DNA from: Myxococcales bacterium
GTDB taxonomy: Bacteria; Myxococcota_A; Polyangia; Polyangiales; Houyiibacteriaceae
Reading direction: 5' to 3'
NCBI GenBank assembly: GCA_029863605.1
Contig: JAOTVB010000012.1
Location: 72,900-136,899, forward strand
Length of the DNA stretch: 64,000 nucleotides
The translations under genes were made by a program, and so were the position numbers. Under the pieces are notes generated by a model, which saw only the letters and a program-made list of their open reading frames with translations, was not told where the DNA came from and made no database searches. Shown one piece after another: positions 33,823 through 42,677 of this stretch (position 1 is the stretch's first letter; every line of letters begins with the position of its first letter).

Positions 33823-34743
33823 ATGGCCCGGCCGCGCATTGCATTCGTCGGTTCTGGTGGCGCCGCGAAAGGCGTTGCCCATATCGGTGTCCTTCGCGCA
33901 ATGGAAGAGCTCGGCATCGAAGCCGACATCTGTGTGGGCGCCTCGGCGGGCGCGATCGCAGGAGCTTTCTACGTCCAGGGATATACCCCGGCGCAGATGG
34001 TCGACTGGTTTCGCCCCTTTTGGCGCCGAGGCCTCGAGGACCCGCCCCTAAAGGCTCGGTATTTCCTCGGGCTCCCGAATCGCGAGCAGCGCCGGAGCTG
34101 GGGCTATCTGACGAGTGGCCTCTTCTCGATCGATCGCTTTGAGCAGTTCGTCGCCGAACAACTGCCCACAGACGACTTTCGCGAGTTGGACAAGCACCTG
34201 CTGGTCACGGCGGCCGACATCGACGGTCGAGGCCGTGTCGTCTTCGGTCGTGGATATCGCGAGGACATCCCGATCAGCAAAGCCGTGGCTGCGTCATCGT
34301 GCGTTCCGATGCTGTTTCGTCCCCACAAAATCGGCGACCGCTTCTACGTCGACGGCGAAGTCGTCCGCACCCTGAGCATCGACCTCGCAGTCGAAGCCGG
34401 CGCTGATGTCGTCATCATTTCGAACGTGTACCGCCCGCACGTGAGCCGGGTCGGCAGCCCTTCTCTGGTTTTTCAAGGCGGTGCGGCAGTGGTCCGCCAG
34501 TCGCTGAACCTCATTCTCAACGAAAAAGAGAAGCGCGGCATCGACCTAATTCACCGGATGTACCCACAGATTCAGGTGCTCGTGGTGTCGCCTGACCTCG
34601 GACGGCTGCCATTCACGTCGAGGCTGCACGCCGGGACGATGCTCCGACGCGGTTACAGAGATGCCCTGCGCGTCCTGGCCAAAGCAAAACGTCGAGGCGT
34701 CTTCGAAGTCGCCCCCAACGTAAGAAGCATCGGCGAAGCGTAG
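33823..34743 (+). CDS. Patatin-like phospholipase family protein
   Basis: The 306-residue product has the patatin fold signature: oxyanion loop 'GSGGAAKGVAHIGVLRAM', nucleophile Ser in 'VGASAGAIAGAFY' (G-x-S-x-G) and the catalytic Asp in 'FYVDGEVV' (DGE in place of the usual DGG/DGA). The size resembles the RssA/YchK group rather than secreted ExoU-type toxins, and there is no signal peptide, so a housekeeping lipid acyl hydrolase is likely. ATG 33823 is used; a TTG directly before it is in frame. The downstream neighbour is on the opposite strand. Confidence 0.9.
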   Translation: MARPRIAFVGSGGAAKGVAHIGVLRAMEELGIEADICVGASAGAIAGAFYVQGYTPAQMVDWFRPFWRRGLEDPPLKARYFLGLPNREQRRSWGYLTSGLFSIDRFEQFVAEQLPTDDFRELDKHLLVTAADIDGRGRVVFGRGYREDIPISKAVAASSCVPMLFRPHKIGDRFYVDGEVVRTLSIDLAVEAGADVVIISNVYRPHVSRVGSPSLVFQGGAAVVRQSLNLILNEKEKRGIDLIHRMYPQIQVLVVSPDLGRLPFTSRLHAGTMLRRGYRDALRVLAKAKRRGVFEVAPNVRSIGEA

Positions 34744-34825
34744 GATCACCGGTGAATCGGGCTGCGGCGCGCGGCACGATCCACCTACTTCGCGAAAACA
34801 GTCCTGGGTCAGTGACCGTGTCGAG

Positions 34826-35326
34826 CTAGATCGGAGTGCCGTCGGTTAGGCACTCATCGAGGGCTGCTCTAAACGTGTCGACCATCTCGGTGGTCTCCTC
34901 TGTCCAGGGGTCGTCAACTGCGGGTGTGATGTAGAGCACATAGGCTGCATCGCCCAAGCGAGACAGGACACCTGGCGACAAGTTGATCCCTGGGTCGTAG
35001 CACGTTGAAGTTCCGTCGATACATTCGCGCGCACTGCCGGGTTCCCTCGCATCGACCCGGTAGCGGTCAACCAGCGCGATGTTGTCGACGAGCTCGATCA
35101 ATCGGTCGTGTCGTTCGGGGCCAATGACTAGATCTCGCCAGCGGCTCGACTCACCCGCCAGCGTACTAACCTGGCAAGTCACATCCGGACCCGGCCTGAC
35201 GACTAAGCTGGAGCGACCGTCGATTGTTGTTTCCCCGAAAAAGGCGTGAACGACTGGGAAATCGTCAATGATGATCTCGCCGCATCCGAGGACGCAGATG
35301 ATGAAGCAGAGAATAACGCGCTCCAT
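34826..35326 (-). CDS. Small lipoprotein of unknown function
   Basis: The 166-residue product begins 'MERVILCFIICVLGCGE', a short signal with lipobox 'VLGC' at Cys15. The mature part has four Cys (in 'VTCQVS', 'ARECIDGTSTCYDPG' and 'LDECLTDG') that could form two disulfides, consistent with an exported protein. No domain is recognised. The G+C content looks a little lower than that of the neighbours and the flanking gaps contain repeats, so it may be a recently acquired or fast-evolving gene. Confidence 0.68.
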   Translation of the reverse strand: MERVILCFIICVLGCGEIIIDDFPVVHAFFGETTIDGRSSLVVRPGPDVTCQVSTLAGESSRWRDLVIGPERHDRLIELVDNIALVDRYRVDAREPGSARECIDGTSTCYDPGINLSPGVLSRLGDAAYVLYITPAVDDPWTEETTEMVDTFRAALDECLTDGTPI

Positions 35327-35418
35327 TTGAAGCTCCTGTCATACCTGCCCTGCACGAGGATCGTACCACTTTATCGAAAACCCGCATGTGTGAGCCACCC
35401 ACCTGTTTTCGAGGAGTA

Positions 35419-35570
35419 GGTGAGTTGGGTCGCGCCGCAGCCTATGGGGGGCGGAGCCAGCGGTAGCCTCGGCGTAAAAGACGATTCTAACCGAATCCAA
35501 ATCTCGGCAAACCCGGTACCGGTCATGGCCGACGAAGCCCCCCGTAGGCTGCGGCGCGGCCCGACTCACC
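35419..35570. repeat. Large imperfect inverted repeat, MITE- or REP-like
   Basis: Arms of 33 nt (35419-35451 and 35538-35570) match at about 30 of 33 positions, with an 86-nt centre. Each arm contains the core CGCGCCGCAGCCTA followed by a G-tract. A third half-copy of the core (GGGCCGCGCCGCAGC plus GGGGGCTTC) lies at 61772-61799. The 76-codon minus-strand ORF and the 138-codon plus-strand ORF across this site are created by the repeat and are not genes. The gap 35327-35693 contains only this element and the microsatellite. Confidence 0.7.
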
Positions 35571-35600
35571 GGTTGACGCAGAGTGCCTCCGGCATTGACG

Positions 35601-35696
35601 CTGGCACTGGCACTGGCACTGGCACTGGCACTGGCACTGGCACTGGCACTGGCATTGGCACTGGTACTGGCACTGACACTGGCGCTGACACTGTTA
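35601..35696. repeat. Hexanucleotide microsatellite (CTGGCA)n
   Basis: Nine perfect CTGGCA units (35601-35654) are followed by seven degenerate ones (TTGGCA, CTGGTA, CTGGCA, CTGACA, CTGGCG, CTGACA, CTGTTA). The last unit contains the cutA stop codon (TAA on the minus strand at 35694-35696). The array is therefore the immediate 3' flank of cutA. The decay from perfect to imperfect units suggests expansion from one end. Confidence 0.9.
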
Positions 35697-36020
35697 CTGC
35701 GTCTGTTCGACTACCCAGCTGGCGTAGGGCTCAGCGACGTCGGAGGCTGGCAGGGCGACCAGCTCTGGCACCTCGTACGGGTGCTGTTCGTAGATCCACT
35801 CTTCGATGGCTTCGAAGTGCGATCGCCGCGTTTTGATCAACAGTTGGATTTCCGAGGCGACCTCGATCTTGCCTTCCCATCGGTAGAAGGAGCGAACCCC
35901 CGGAACGACCTTAACGCAGGCGGCGAGCCGTTCTTCGACTAATCCGGTGGCGAGACGCTCCGCCGTTTCGTCGTCTGGGACCGTGCAGAAGATGACGATG
36001 AGCTCGTGTGGGTCGGTCAC
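35694..36020 (-). CDS. cutA: Divalent cation tolerance protein CutA
   Basis: The 108-residue protein is a standard CutA1: 'VIFCTVPDDETAERLATGLVEERLAACV', 'GVRSFYRWEGKIEVASEIQLLIKT' and 'HPYEVPELVALP' are the conserved blocks. CutA forms a PII-like trimer; its role in metal tolerance is uncertain in most bacteria. The start is GTG 36020. The stop lies in the degenerate end of the microsatellite, so length changes in the array affect the 3' end region rather than the folded part. Confidence 0.95.
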   Translation of the reverse strand: MTDPHELIVIFCTVPDDETAERLATGLVEERLAACVKVVPGVRSFYRWEGKIEVASEIQLLIKTRRSHFEAIEEWIYEQHPYEVPELVALPASDVAEPYASWVVEQTQ

Positions 36021-36033
36021 GAGCCGAGTGTAC

Positions 36034-36846
36034 TCAAAGCGTGTGGACCGTCACGTCGAGCCCACGATTGATCACCGCGACGGAGCGTTCCGGCACGATC
36101 TCGTAGCCCACGGGGGCGTCCTCGACGTCGGTGACGACCATCACGTAGCGGAGCTTGGTGCTCCCAGTCGGGGGTGGTTTGTAGTCGTCGGGCGGGTCGT
36201 GCATGCCCTGGCGCTCGACGTAGGCCATCGGTGCACCATACCGGAGCGCATACATCGAGCGACCATTGGTGAGAATGAAGCTCAAGCTGTTTTCGGTTGC
36301 GCCAACCTCTGCGGTGAGCCGTTCGACGAGCGCCACCGCCGTGCCGATCGCAGCCAGGGCCTGCGCCTCGGCGACGTCTGGGTTGTCGAGCTGTCCTGCG
36401 TCGTGAAGGAACGTCAGCACCGTGTGGAACAAATACTCGCTGTCGGTCTGCCCACGAATGTTGCGGCGAATGAAATCCGGAATCGTCTCGGAGAGGCTCG
36501 CGCGGATCGCGTCAAACCTACCGATCGTCCCTTCGTGCGCGAAGAGCCACTGCCGCATCCGAAACGGGTGTGCGTTCTCGGCGCGAAAGTCACCAACGGT
36601 GGGTTGCCGCAGGTGCAACACCGCGCAGTCGGAATGCACGTTGCCAGCGATGTGCTCCCAATCAACTCGCTCTGCAGTGCGCGTCGGTCGCTTCTTGTGC
36701 AGCACTTCGTCGCCATGATAGAAGCCAATCCCCCAACCACTCGCACTCGGCGGCGCCGTCTTTGGGTTCAACACCGCGCGCTCTTGGTAGAGCGCGTCGC
36801 GCATTCGATCTGCCCGGTTCGCCACGTATCCGATGAGCCTACTCAT
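36034..36846 (-). CDS. Class II glutamine amidotransferase-like protein without the catalytic Cys
   Basis: The 270-residue product aligns with the YafJ/EgtC-like class II GATase fold: start 'MSRLIGYVANRADRM', 'AVLHLRQPT' (canonical HVRxAT), 'NAHPFRMRQWLFAHEGTIG' and 'TDSEYLFHTVL'. In active members residue 2 is the nucleophilic Cys ('MCRLLGY'), and the later motif is HNG. Here residue 2 is Ser (codon AGT) and HNG reads H104-E105-G106. It may use an N-terminal Ser as nucleophile on another substrate, or be non-catalytic. ATG 36846 is the only start that fits the family; an upstream frame extends to 36966. It is divergent from xerC/D. Confidence 0.8.
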   Translation of the reverse strand: MSRLIGYVANRADRMRDALYQERAVLNPKTAPPSASGWGIGFYHGDEVLHKKRPTRTAERVDWEHIAGNVHSDCAVLHLRQPTVGDFRAENAHPFRMRQWLFAHEGTIGRFDAIRASLSETIPDFIRRNIRGQTDSEYLFHTVLTFLHDAGQLDNPDVAEAQALAAIGTAVALVERLTAEVGATENSLSFILTNGRSMYALRYGAPMAYVERQGMHDPPDDYKPPPTGSTKLRYVMVVTDVEDAPVGYEIVPERSVAVINRGLDVTVHTL

Positions 36847-37003
36847 TGATTCACCATCGGAAGGTAAGTGGAGTGAAACATCATTGATCGATAAATCCAA
36901 AATACCACGCTGCGCGATCCTCATCAATGAAACCGGTGTCAGATGGCAACTTACACACGTACACAAAATGGGCGGTCCCCACAGGTTTGTGGTAGCGAGT
37001 AGT

Positions 37004-37897
37004 ATGTCCGTCGCATTCGACGGTGCGCTGGATGACTACATTCAGCACCTGCGGGTGGAGCGGGGACTTTCGCAGCACACCGTGGACGGATACGCGCGCG
37101 ATCTCGGACGCTTCGGCGCTCGGCTAGAGGACGACAAAACGCCTCTTGCCAAGGTCGATGAGGCCGACGTGGCTGGCTACTTGGTCACACTGTCGCACGA
37201 GGGCCTGAGCGCACGCACCCAGGCGCGAGCCTTGAGCGCGATTCGAGGTTTCTTCCGGTTCCTCGTTCAGGAGGGTCGGCGTAGCCGTGATCCTACGGAG
37301 CTACTGGAAGGACCGCGGCTGCTCCGCAAGCTCCCGGACGTGCTGAACCGCGACGAGGTTCTGCGGCTCCTCCAAGCACCGGCCGGCGACAAACCAAACC
37401 GAGTTCGCGATCGCGCAATGCTGCACACCATGTACGCCGCCGGCCTCCGCGTGACCGAGCTCGTGGACCTCGACCTCGGCGATTTGAATCTGGTCGAGGG
37501 TTTCCTTTCGGCCCTCGGCAAGGGCAACAAGCGACGCATCGTCCCGATCGGCGAGCATGCGAGGGTCGCGATGACGCAATACCTGAGCGAGGTGCGGCCC
37601 AAGTGGGCGCGACCGGCAAGCCGCGCCTGCTTCGTCACGGCTCGCGGCAAGGCGATGACTCGTCAGGGCTTTTGGAGCATCGTGAAGAAATACGCTCGAG
37701 CGGCAGGGATCACCAAACAGATCTCACCCCACAAGCTCCGGCACTCGTTCGCCACGCACCTTCTGGCAGGGGGGGCCGACCTCCGGTCGGTTCAGACCAT
37801 GCTCGGACATGCCGATATCTCGACGACACAGATTTACACCCATGTGACGGGTGATCACCTTCGCAAGATGCACGAGCGGTATCATCCGCGAGGATAG
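37004..37897 (+). CDS. xerD: Tyrosine recombinase XerC/XerD
   Basis: The 297-residue protein has the N-terminal SAM-like DNA-binding domain ('LDDYIQHLRVERGLSQHTVDGYARDL') and a C-terminal catalytic domain with the R-K-H-R-H-Y residues: Arg in 'AAGLRVTELVDL', Lys in 'GKGNKRRIVP', 'HKLRHSFATHLL', 'LGHADISTTQIYTHV'. Length and spacing match the chromosomal dimer resolution enzymes acting at dif, not phage integrases. XerD is the more likely of the two by the 'HKLRHSFATHLLAGGADLRSVQ' block, but XerC is not excluded. No dif site is recognised. ATG 37004 follows 157 nt of AT-richer divergent control region. Confidence 0.88.
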   Translation: MSVAFDGALDDYIQHLRVERGLSQHTVDGYARDLGRFGARLEDDKTPLAKVDEADVAGYLVTLSHEGLSARTQARALSAIRGFFRFLVQEGRRSRDPTELLEGPRLLRKLPDVLNRDEVLRLLQAPAGDKPNRVRDRAMLHTMYAAGLRVTELVDLDLGDLNLVEGFLSALGKGNKRRIVPIGEHARVAMTQYLSEVRPKWARPASRACFVTARGKAMTRQGFWSIVKKYARAAGITKQISPHKLRHSFATHLLAGGADLRSVQTMLGHADISTTQIYTHVTGDHLRKMHERYHPRG

Positions 37898-37969
37898 GGA
37901 TGATCACCGGTTCAGGTCGGTCTGCCAAACAATCGCCCGGCGTCACATCAATCGGTATCCTCATGGAAG

Positions 37970-38644
37970 ATGTCGACGTTCGACGTATGGGTGATTCGTT
38001 TCTCGCCGGGTGGAGCTCCCCCCTCGGAGCGTTTGAAGAACGCGTTCGGCATCGATGACGCTAGCGCGCGGTCGCTCGAGCAGAACCTTCCCCGCGTCGT
38101 CAAACACGGCGTGGCCGCCAAAGAGGCGGGGGAAATGCGAAAAGTCCTCGAGTCGATCGGAGCGGTGGTCGAGTGCCGTCCTGCCCGGGACCCGAAACCA
38201 TCGGCAGGACCCGGCCCCGCGGTATTCCAGCGGCCCGCCGAAGACCTTTTACCAGGCCGAATGTCGGCGATCGATCCGTTCGCGCCCGCCGCTCAACCCG
38301 ACGTTCCGAGGATCTCGGTCGACGATCCCGTCGCTCCACGGCCGCCGCCGCCGCCGCCGACGAAGTCGGACGTGTCCGGAGTGCTTCGTCCGCCCTCTTC
38401 GGCGCCCCCAAGCTCGATCGATGAACTGATCCGAGCGAAGTCGCGCCAGCAACAACGAAACGTCTTCCTAAGGCAGGCTGTCGCGACGATCATGGCCGGC
38501 GTCGCGATTATTGGGATCGGTTGGCTCATGGGGAACTCGGTTTTTCGCGGCGACGCGGGCTGGGTCGGGATCGCTTTCGACGGAGTGGGAATTTACTTGC
38601 TCGGCGTCGGGGTGTGGGACCTATTCACGACGCTCAGGGGCTAG
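37970..38644 (+). CDS. Membrane protein with an N-terminal L7/L12 C-domain-like module
   Basis: The first 70 residues resemble the C-terminal domain of ribosomal protein L7/L12: 'LPRVVKHGVAAKEAGEMRKVLESIGAVVEC' parallels the L12 pattern 'P..VKegvskeeAeeiKkkLEeaGA.Vev'. A Pro-rich low-complexity linker (about 75-145) follows, with a run of seven prolines, then two membrane spans (about 170-190 and 203-221). There is no signal peptide, so the L12-like module should be cytoplasmic. It could bind a GTPase or another L12-domain partner, but this is only a guess from fold resemblance. ATG 37970 is used. The next gene starts 6 nt downstream. Confidence 0.65.
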   Translation: MSTFDVWVIRFSPGGAPPSERLKNAFGIDDASARSLEQNLPRVVKHGVAAKEAGEMRKVLESIGAVVECRPARDPKPSAGPGPAVFQRPAEDLLPGRMSAIDPFAPAAQPDVPRISVDDPVAPRPPPPPPTKSDVSGVLRPPSSAPPSSIDELIRAKSRQQQRNVFLRQAVATIMAGVAIIGIGWLMGNSVFRGDAGWVGIAFDGVGIYLLGVGVWDLFTTLRG

Positions 38645-38649
38645 CGACG

Positions 38650-39168
38650 ATGCAGATCACGATTCCGAAGTTGCTCTGGTTGATCGTCGCGTTTGGGCTC
38701 GCATGGAGCATCAATACGTGGCGACAACAAGCCGTCGCGCACGGGCTCGCCGCTGCCCGTGCAGGTGACCGCGGCGCTGCCGAGAGTTGGGTCGACCGTG
38801 CGCTCCGGGAGAGCGACTGCGAGCTTCACGAAGCCAAGACCTATTTGTCCTCAGCAACTCGTCAATACGTTCGTCGCCCGGACTATGTCGAGACGTTCGT
38901 CCACAAGCTCTATGACGGGGGAGCACCGAGTGTCGAGGTCTGTGATTCGGATGCGCTGGGCTTCAGGTTCGCCCACTATCTGGTCGTGACACTTCCTGAA
39001 GACTCGCGCGAGCAAGAGAGAGTCATCGCGGATGCTCAAAGCTTCGTCCGGCGTGATGCAGTCGTCTATCGCGGCGTGACCTCGCAGGAAGTCGAAGAAA
39101 TCGTGCGCGGTTCGACCCTGGTCGGTGAGACCCGCGTGCTCGTCGATTTGCCTGCCGAAGCACGTTAG
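38650..39168 (+). CDS. Small single-span exported protein of unknown function
   Basis: The 172-residue product starts '[21 protein letters not shown]', an uncleaved or signal-like hydrophobic segment, then a helical region ('[25 protein letters not shown]') that looks like a single TPR-type hairpin. The rest is mixed alpha/beta without a known motif. It begins 6 nt after the stop of the L12-like membrane protein gene and is probably coexpressed with it. The gap of 97 nt to icd has no obvious hairpin. Confidence 0.68.
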   Translation: MQITIPKLLWLIVAFGLAWSINTWRQQAVAHGLAAARAGDRGAAESWVDRALRESDCELHEAKTYLSSATRQYVRRPDYVETFVHKLYDGGAPSVEVCDSDALGFRFAHYLVVTLPEDSREQERVIADAQSFVRRDAVVYRGVTSQEVEEIVRGSTLVGETRVLVDLPAEAR

Positions 39169-39265
39169 TCTCGGTTCGGGCGCCTCCACGTCGTTGTGCT
39201 ATACGCGGGAGGCCGCGGCGCTGGGCCACGGTCCCGCACGCGCACTACTCGGAGGCACTCGCGTA

Positions 39266-40564
39266 ATGGCAGACTTTCCGCAGCCGACTTCCGGCACCCC
39301 TCTACGCATGGGGGCCGACGAGCATCTTCAAGTTCCCGACGATCCCATCATCCCCTTCATCGAGGGCGACGGCACGGGCCCTGACATTTGGCGAGCGTCG
39401 CAGCGTGTCTTCGACGCCGCCGTAGACAAGGCGTACGGGGGTGAGAAGAAGATCGCGTGGTGGGAGGTCTACGCGGGCCAAAAAGCCTACGACAAGTTCG
39501 GAGAGTGGCTACCTGCGCCGACCGTAGACGGGTTTCGCGAATACCTCGTCGGGATCAAGGGCCCACTGACGACACCGATCGGTGGTGGCATTCGCTCGCT
39601 CAACGTCGCGCTTCGCCAGATGCTGGATCTGTATGTGTGTTTGCGACCGGTTCGTTGGTTCGAGGGCGTGCCCTCTCCAGTCAAGGCACCGCAGGATGTT
39701 CACATGATCATTTTCCGCGAGAACACGGAAGACATCTACGCCGGCATCGAGTGGGAAGAAGGCACCGAGGACGCGAAGAAGATGCTGGCGATCTTGAAGA
39801 ATGAGTTTCCGGATCGCTTCGAGAAGATCCGGTTCCCCGACACGACCGGCTTGGGCCTCAAGCCAGTCTCGAGGGAAGGCACCGAGCGACTCGTCCGCGC
39901 TGCCATCGAGTATGCGCTCGCTCACGAGCGCAAGAGCGTGACCTTGGTCCACAAGGGGAACATCATGAAGTACACTGAGGGAGCCTTTCGTAATTGGGGC
40001 TTCGCAATGGCCGAGCGCGAGTTTGGCGACAAGGTGTACACGTGGAGTCAATGGGACCGCACCAAGGAAGCCAAGGGCGAAAAAGCGGCCAATGCAGAGC
40101 AGTCGGCAGCGCAGGAGCGTGGTGCCATCATCATCAAGGACGCGATCGCCGACATCGCGCTTCAGCAAGTGCTGACACGACCAAAAGAGTTCGACGTCAT
40201 CGCGACCCTGAACCTCAATGGCGACTACCTTTCCGACGCACTTGCGGCTCAGGTCGGAGGCATCGGCATCGCGCCGGGCGGCAACGCGAACTATGTCACT
40301 GGCCGCGCGATCTTCGAAGCAACGCACGGAACTGCTCCGAAGTACGCCAACCAAGACAAGGTGAATCCGTCGTCGGTCATCCTCAGCGGCGAGATGATGT
40401 TTCGCCATCTTGGCTGGGATGAGGCTGCCGATCGGGTGATCAAGGGGGTTGAAGGCGCCATCGCTTCAAAGCGCGTGACGTATGACTTCGCCCGCCTGAT
40501 GGAAGGCGCGACGACCATCAAATGCTCCGAATTCGGTGACAACATCATCGCGCACATGGGCTGA
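39266..40564 (+). CDS. icd: Isocitrate dehydrogenase, NADP type
   Basis: The 432-residue enzyme oxidises isocitrate to 2-oxoglutarate. It follows the E. coli Icd pattern: '[13 protein letters not shown]', the phosphorylatable Ser region '[17 protein letters not shown]', '[15 protein letters not shown]', and '[16 protein letters not shown]' where Lys-Tyr and Val are the NADP-specificity residues, with Arg in 'YDFARLMEG'. Because these are kept, NADP should be the cofactor. ATG 39266 has GGAGG at 39251-39255; an upstream frame to 39125 is spurious. It opens the icd-sucC-sucD-mdh block. Confidence 0.96.
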   Translation: MADFPQPTSGTPLRMGADEHLQVPDDPIIPFIEGDGTGPDIWRASQRVFDAAVDKAYGGEKKIAWWEVYAGQKAYDKFGEWLPAPTVDGFREYLVGIKGPLTTPIGGGIRSLNVALRQMLDLYVCLRPVRWFEGVPSPVKAPQDVHMIIFRENTEDIYAGIEWEEGTEDAKKMLAILKNEFPDRFEKIRFPDTTGLGLKPVSREGTERLVRAAIEYALAHERKSVTLVHKGNIMKYTEGAFRNWGFAMAEREFGDKVYTWSQWDRTKEAKGEKAANAEQSAAQERGAIIIKDAIADIALQQVLTRPKEFDVIATLNLNGDYLSDALAAQVGGIGIAPGGNANYVTGRAIFEATHGTAPKYANQDKVNPSSVILSGEMMFRHLGWDEAADRVIKGVEGAIASKRVTYDFARLMEGATTIKCSEFGDNIIAHMG

Positions 40565-40609
40565 GGCGCCACCTGCTCGGAACGGACTCCCTCTAAGGAG
40601 GACAGCACT

Positions 40610-41788
40610 GTGAACATTCACGAGTATCAAGCGAAAGAGCTCTACCGGAATTACGGAATCCCCGTGCCGCAGGGCATCGCCTGCATGTCGGTCGAAGAAG
40701 CGAGCGCAGCGGCGAAGAAGCTCATCGAGGAGACTGGCAACGAAGCCGTAGTCGTGAAGGCACAGATTCACGCCGGAGGCCGGGGCAAGGCTGGCGGCGT
40801 GAAGGTCGTCAAAGGTGTCAAAGCGGCAACCGAGGCCGCGACAGACATCCTCGGCAAGACTTTAGTGACCCATCAGACCGGCCCAGAAGGCAAGGTCGTG
40901 CAGCGGCTCCTCGTCGAACAGGGTCTCGCCATCAAGAGCGAGCTCTACCTCGCGCTGGTCGTCGATCGAGAGGCGCGTCGGGTTGCGATCATGGCGTCGA
41001 CAGAGGGCGGCATGGACATCGAAGAGGTTGCGGCCCGCACCCCGGAGAGAATTTCCACGGTGCACATCGACCCGGCCGTCGGCCTCCAAAGTTACCAGAC
41101 GAGACAGCTCGCCTTTGCGCTCGGCCTGTCGAAGCAAGAGCAAAAAGGGTTCAGCAGGCTCCTCCGCGGTCTCGCAACGCTCTTCATCGACGAAGATTGC
41201 TCCATCGCCGAGATCAACCCGCTCATCCTAACCGAAGACGAAAGGGTCATCGCCCTCGATGCCAAGGTGAACTTCGACTCGAACGCCGACTTTCGGCACG
41301 AGGCCTACTGGAGCTCGGTCCGCGACTTCACCGAGGAGGCCCCAACCGAAACCGAGGCGAAGGAAGCGGGGCTTTCCTACATCCAGCTCGACGGTAATAT
41401 CGGCTGCCTCGTCAATGGCGCCGGCCTCGCGATGAGCACGATGGACACCATCAAGTACTACGGCGGAGAGCCTGCAAACTTCCTCGACGTCGGGGGTGGT
41501 GCCGACCAAGAGGCGGTAACCAAGGCGTTCAAGATCATTCTTCAGTCCGAAGCCGTGAAGGGCATCTTCGTGAATATCTTCGGCGGAATCATGCGTTGCG
41601 ACACCATCGCCAATGGCGTCGTCGCCGCAACCAAGGAGCTCGGCCTGAAGGTGCCTTTGGTCGTTCGACTGGAGGGGACGAAGGTCGAAGCAGGCCGGAA
41701 GATCCTCGATGAGTCGGGCCTCGCGATTACGTCGGCTGCCACGATGGCCGAGGGCGCTCAGAAAATCGTCGAGCTGGCGAAGGGATAA
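40610..41788 (+). CDS. sucC: Succinyl-CoA synthetase beta subunit (ADP-forming)
   Basis: The 392-residue ATP-grasp subunit works with SucD to make ATP from succinyl-CoA. Signatures: '[20 protein letters not shown]', '[18 protein letters not shown]', 'AEINPLILT' and '[18 protein letters not shown]'. The GTG start at 40610 has a near-perfect AAGGAGG at 40595-40601. It lies 45 nt after icd and 5 nt before sucD. Confidence 0.97.
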   Translation: MNIHEYQAKELYRNYGIPVPQGIACMSVEEASAAAKKLIEETGNEAVVVKAQIHAGGRGKAGGVKVVKGVKAATEAATDILGKTLVTHQTGPEGKVVQRLLVEQGLAIKSELYLALVVDREARRVAIMASTEGGMDIEEVAARTPERISTVHIDPAVGLQSYQTRQLAFALGLSKQEQKGFSRLLRGLATLFIDEDCSIAEINPLILTEDERVIALDAKVNFDSNADFRHEAYWSSVRDFTEEAPTETEAKEAGLSYIQLDGNIGCLVNGAGLAMSTMDTIKYYGGEPANFLDVGGGADQEAVTKAFKIILQSEAVKGIFVNIFGGIMRCDTIANGVVAATKELGLKVPLVVRLEGTKVEAGRKILDESGLAITSAATMAEGAQKIVELAKG

Positions 41789-41793
41789 CCGGA

Positions 41794-42663
41794 ATGTCGA
41801 TTCTCGTAGACAAGAACACCAAGCTCGTCGTTCAGGGAATGACCGGGAGCGTCGGCAAGTTCCACACGGAGCAGATGCTTGCGTACGGGACCAAGGTCGT
41901 AGCTGGCGTGACTCCGGGCCGGGGTGGGCAGTCCTTGATGGATGTCCCGGTCTTCAACACCATGCGGGAGGCCGTGAAGCAGACAGGCGCCAACGCGTCC
42001 TGCATCTTCGTGCCGCCGCCCTTTGCTGCGGACGCCATCCTCGAGGCCGCCGATGCGGAGATTCCCCTGGTCGTGACCATCACCGAAGGCATCCCGGTGA
42101 TGGACATGATCAAAGTTCGACGCGTTCTAGATTTACAGAATAAGACCCGACTCATCGGGCCAAACTGCCCCGGCGTCATCACCCCGGATCAGTGCAAGAT
42201 CGGCATCATGCCGGGCCACGTCCACAAGGCCGGGCGCATCGGCGTCGTGTCGAAGAGCGGCACTTTGACGTATGAGGCCGTGGGTCAGCTCACTGCGCTC
42301 GGCATCGGCCAAAGCACTGCGGTCGGGATTGGCGGTGACCCGATCAACGGCACCGACTTCATCGACATCCTGAAGCTCTTCAACGACGACCCGGACACGG
42401 ATGGGGTGATCTTGATCGGGGAGATCGGCGGCAATGCCGAAGAACAGGCCGCGGCCTGGATCAAAGAGAACTTCCGCAAGCCGGTCGCCGGCTTCATCGC
42501 GGGTCGAACTGCGCCGCCAGGCAAGCGCATGGGTCATGCGGGCGCCATCATCAGCGGCGGCAAGGGCACGGCAGATGCGAAGATTTCAGCCCTCGAGGAT
42601 GCTGGCGTGAAGGTCGCGCCGACGCCGTCCGACATGGGCACCACCCTGCAGAGCCTTCTCTAA
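41794..42663 (+). CDS. sucD: Succinyl-CoA synthetase alpha subunit
   Basis: The 289-residue subunit has the CoA-binding Rossmann domain ('[18 protein letters not shown]'), the phosphohistidine region '[19 protein letters not shown]' with its catalytic His, and '[17 protein letters not shown]'. Length and motifs are canonical. It follows sucC by 5 nt. The stop codon TAA lies directly next to the AAGGAGG that serves as ribosome-binding site for mdh. Confidence 0.97.
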   Translation: MSILVDKNTKLVVQGMTGSVGKFHTEQMLAYGTKVVAGVTPGRGGQSLMDVPVFNTMREAVKQTGANASCIFVPPPFAADAILEAADAEIPLVVTITEGIPVMDMIKVRRVLDLQNKTRLIGPNCPGVITPDQCKIGIMPGHVHKAGRIGVVSKSGTLTYEAVGQLTALGIGQSTAVGIGGDPINGTDFIDILKLFNDDPDTDGVILIGEIGGNAEEQAAAWIKENFRKPVAGFIAGRTAPPGKRMGHAGAIISGGKGTADAKISALEDAGVKVAPTPSDMGTTLQSLL

Positions 42664-42677
42664 GGAGGGATAGAACG

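Noticed and set aside
34744-34825. Possible further copy of the CGCGCCGCAGC repeat near 34759
   Set aside because: Only about 11 nt agree and the G-tract is missing; too weak to annotate.
35339-35569. 76-codon minus-strand open frame
   Set aside because: It lies across both arms of the inverted repeat and has no domain; best explained as repeat-derived.
35601-35696. Possible CRISPR array
   Set aside because: Units are 6 nt with no spacers, so it is a microsatellite; no cas genes in the window.
35420-35836. Plus-strand open frame with a (Gly-Thr)n run
   Set aside because: It is created by the inverted repeat and the CTGGCA array and runs antisense through cutA; no start signal or conserved part.
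39509-40408. 299-codon minus-strand frame opposite icd
   Set aside because: High-GC antisense shadow; icd on the plus strand is unambiguous.
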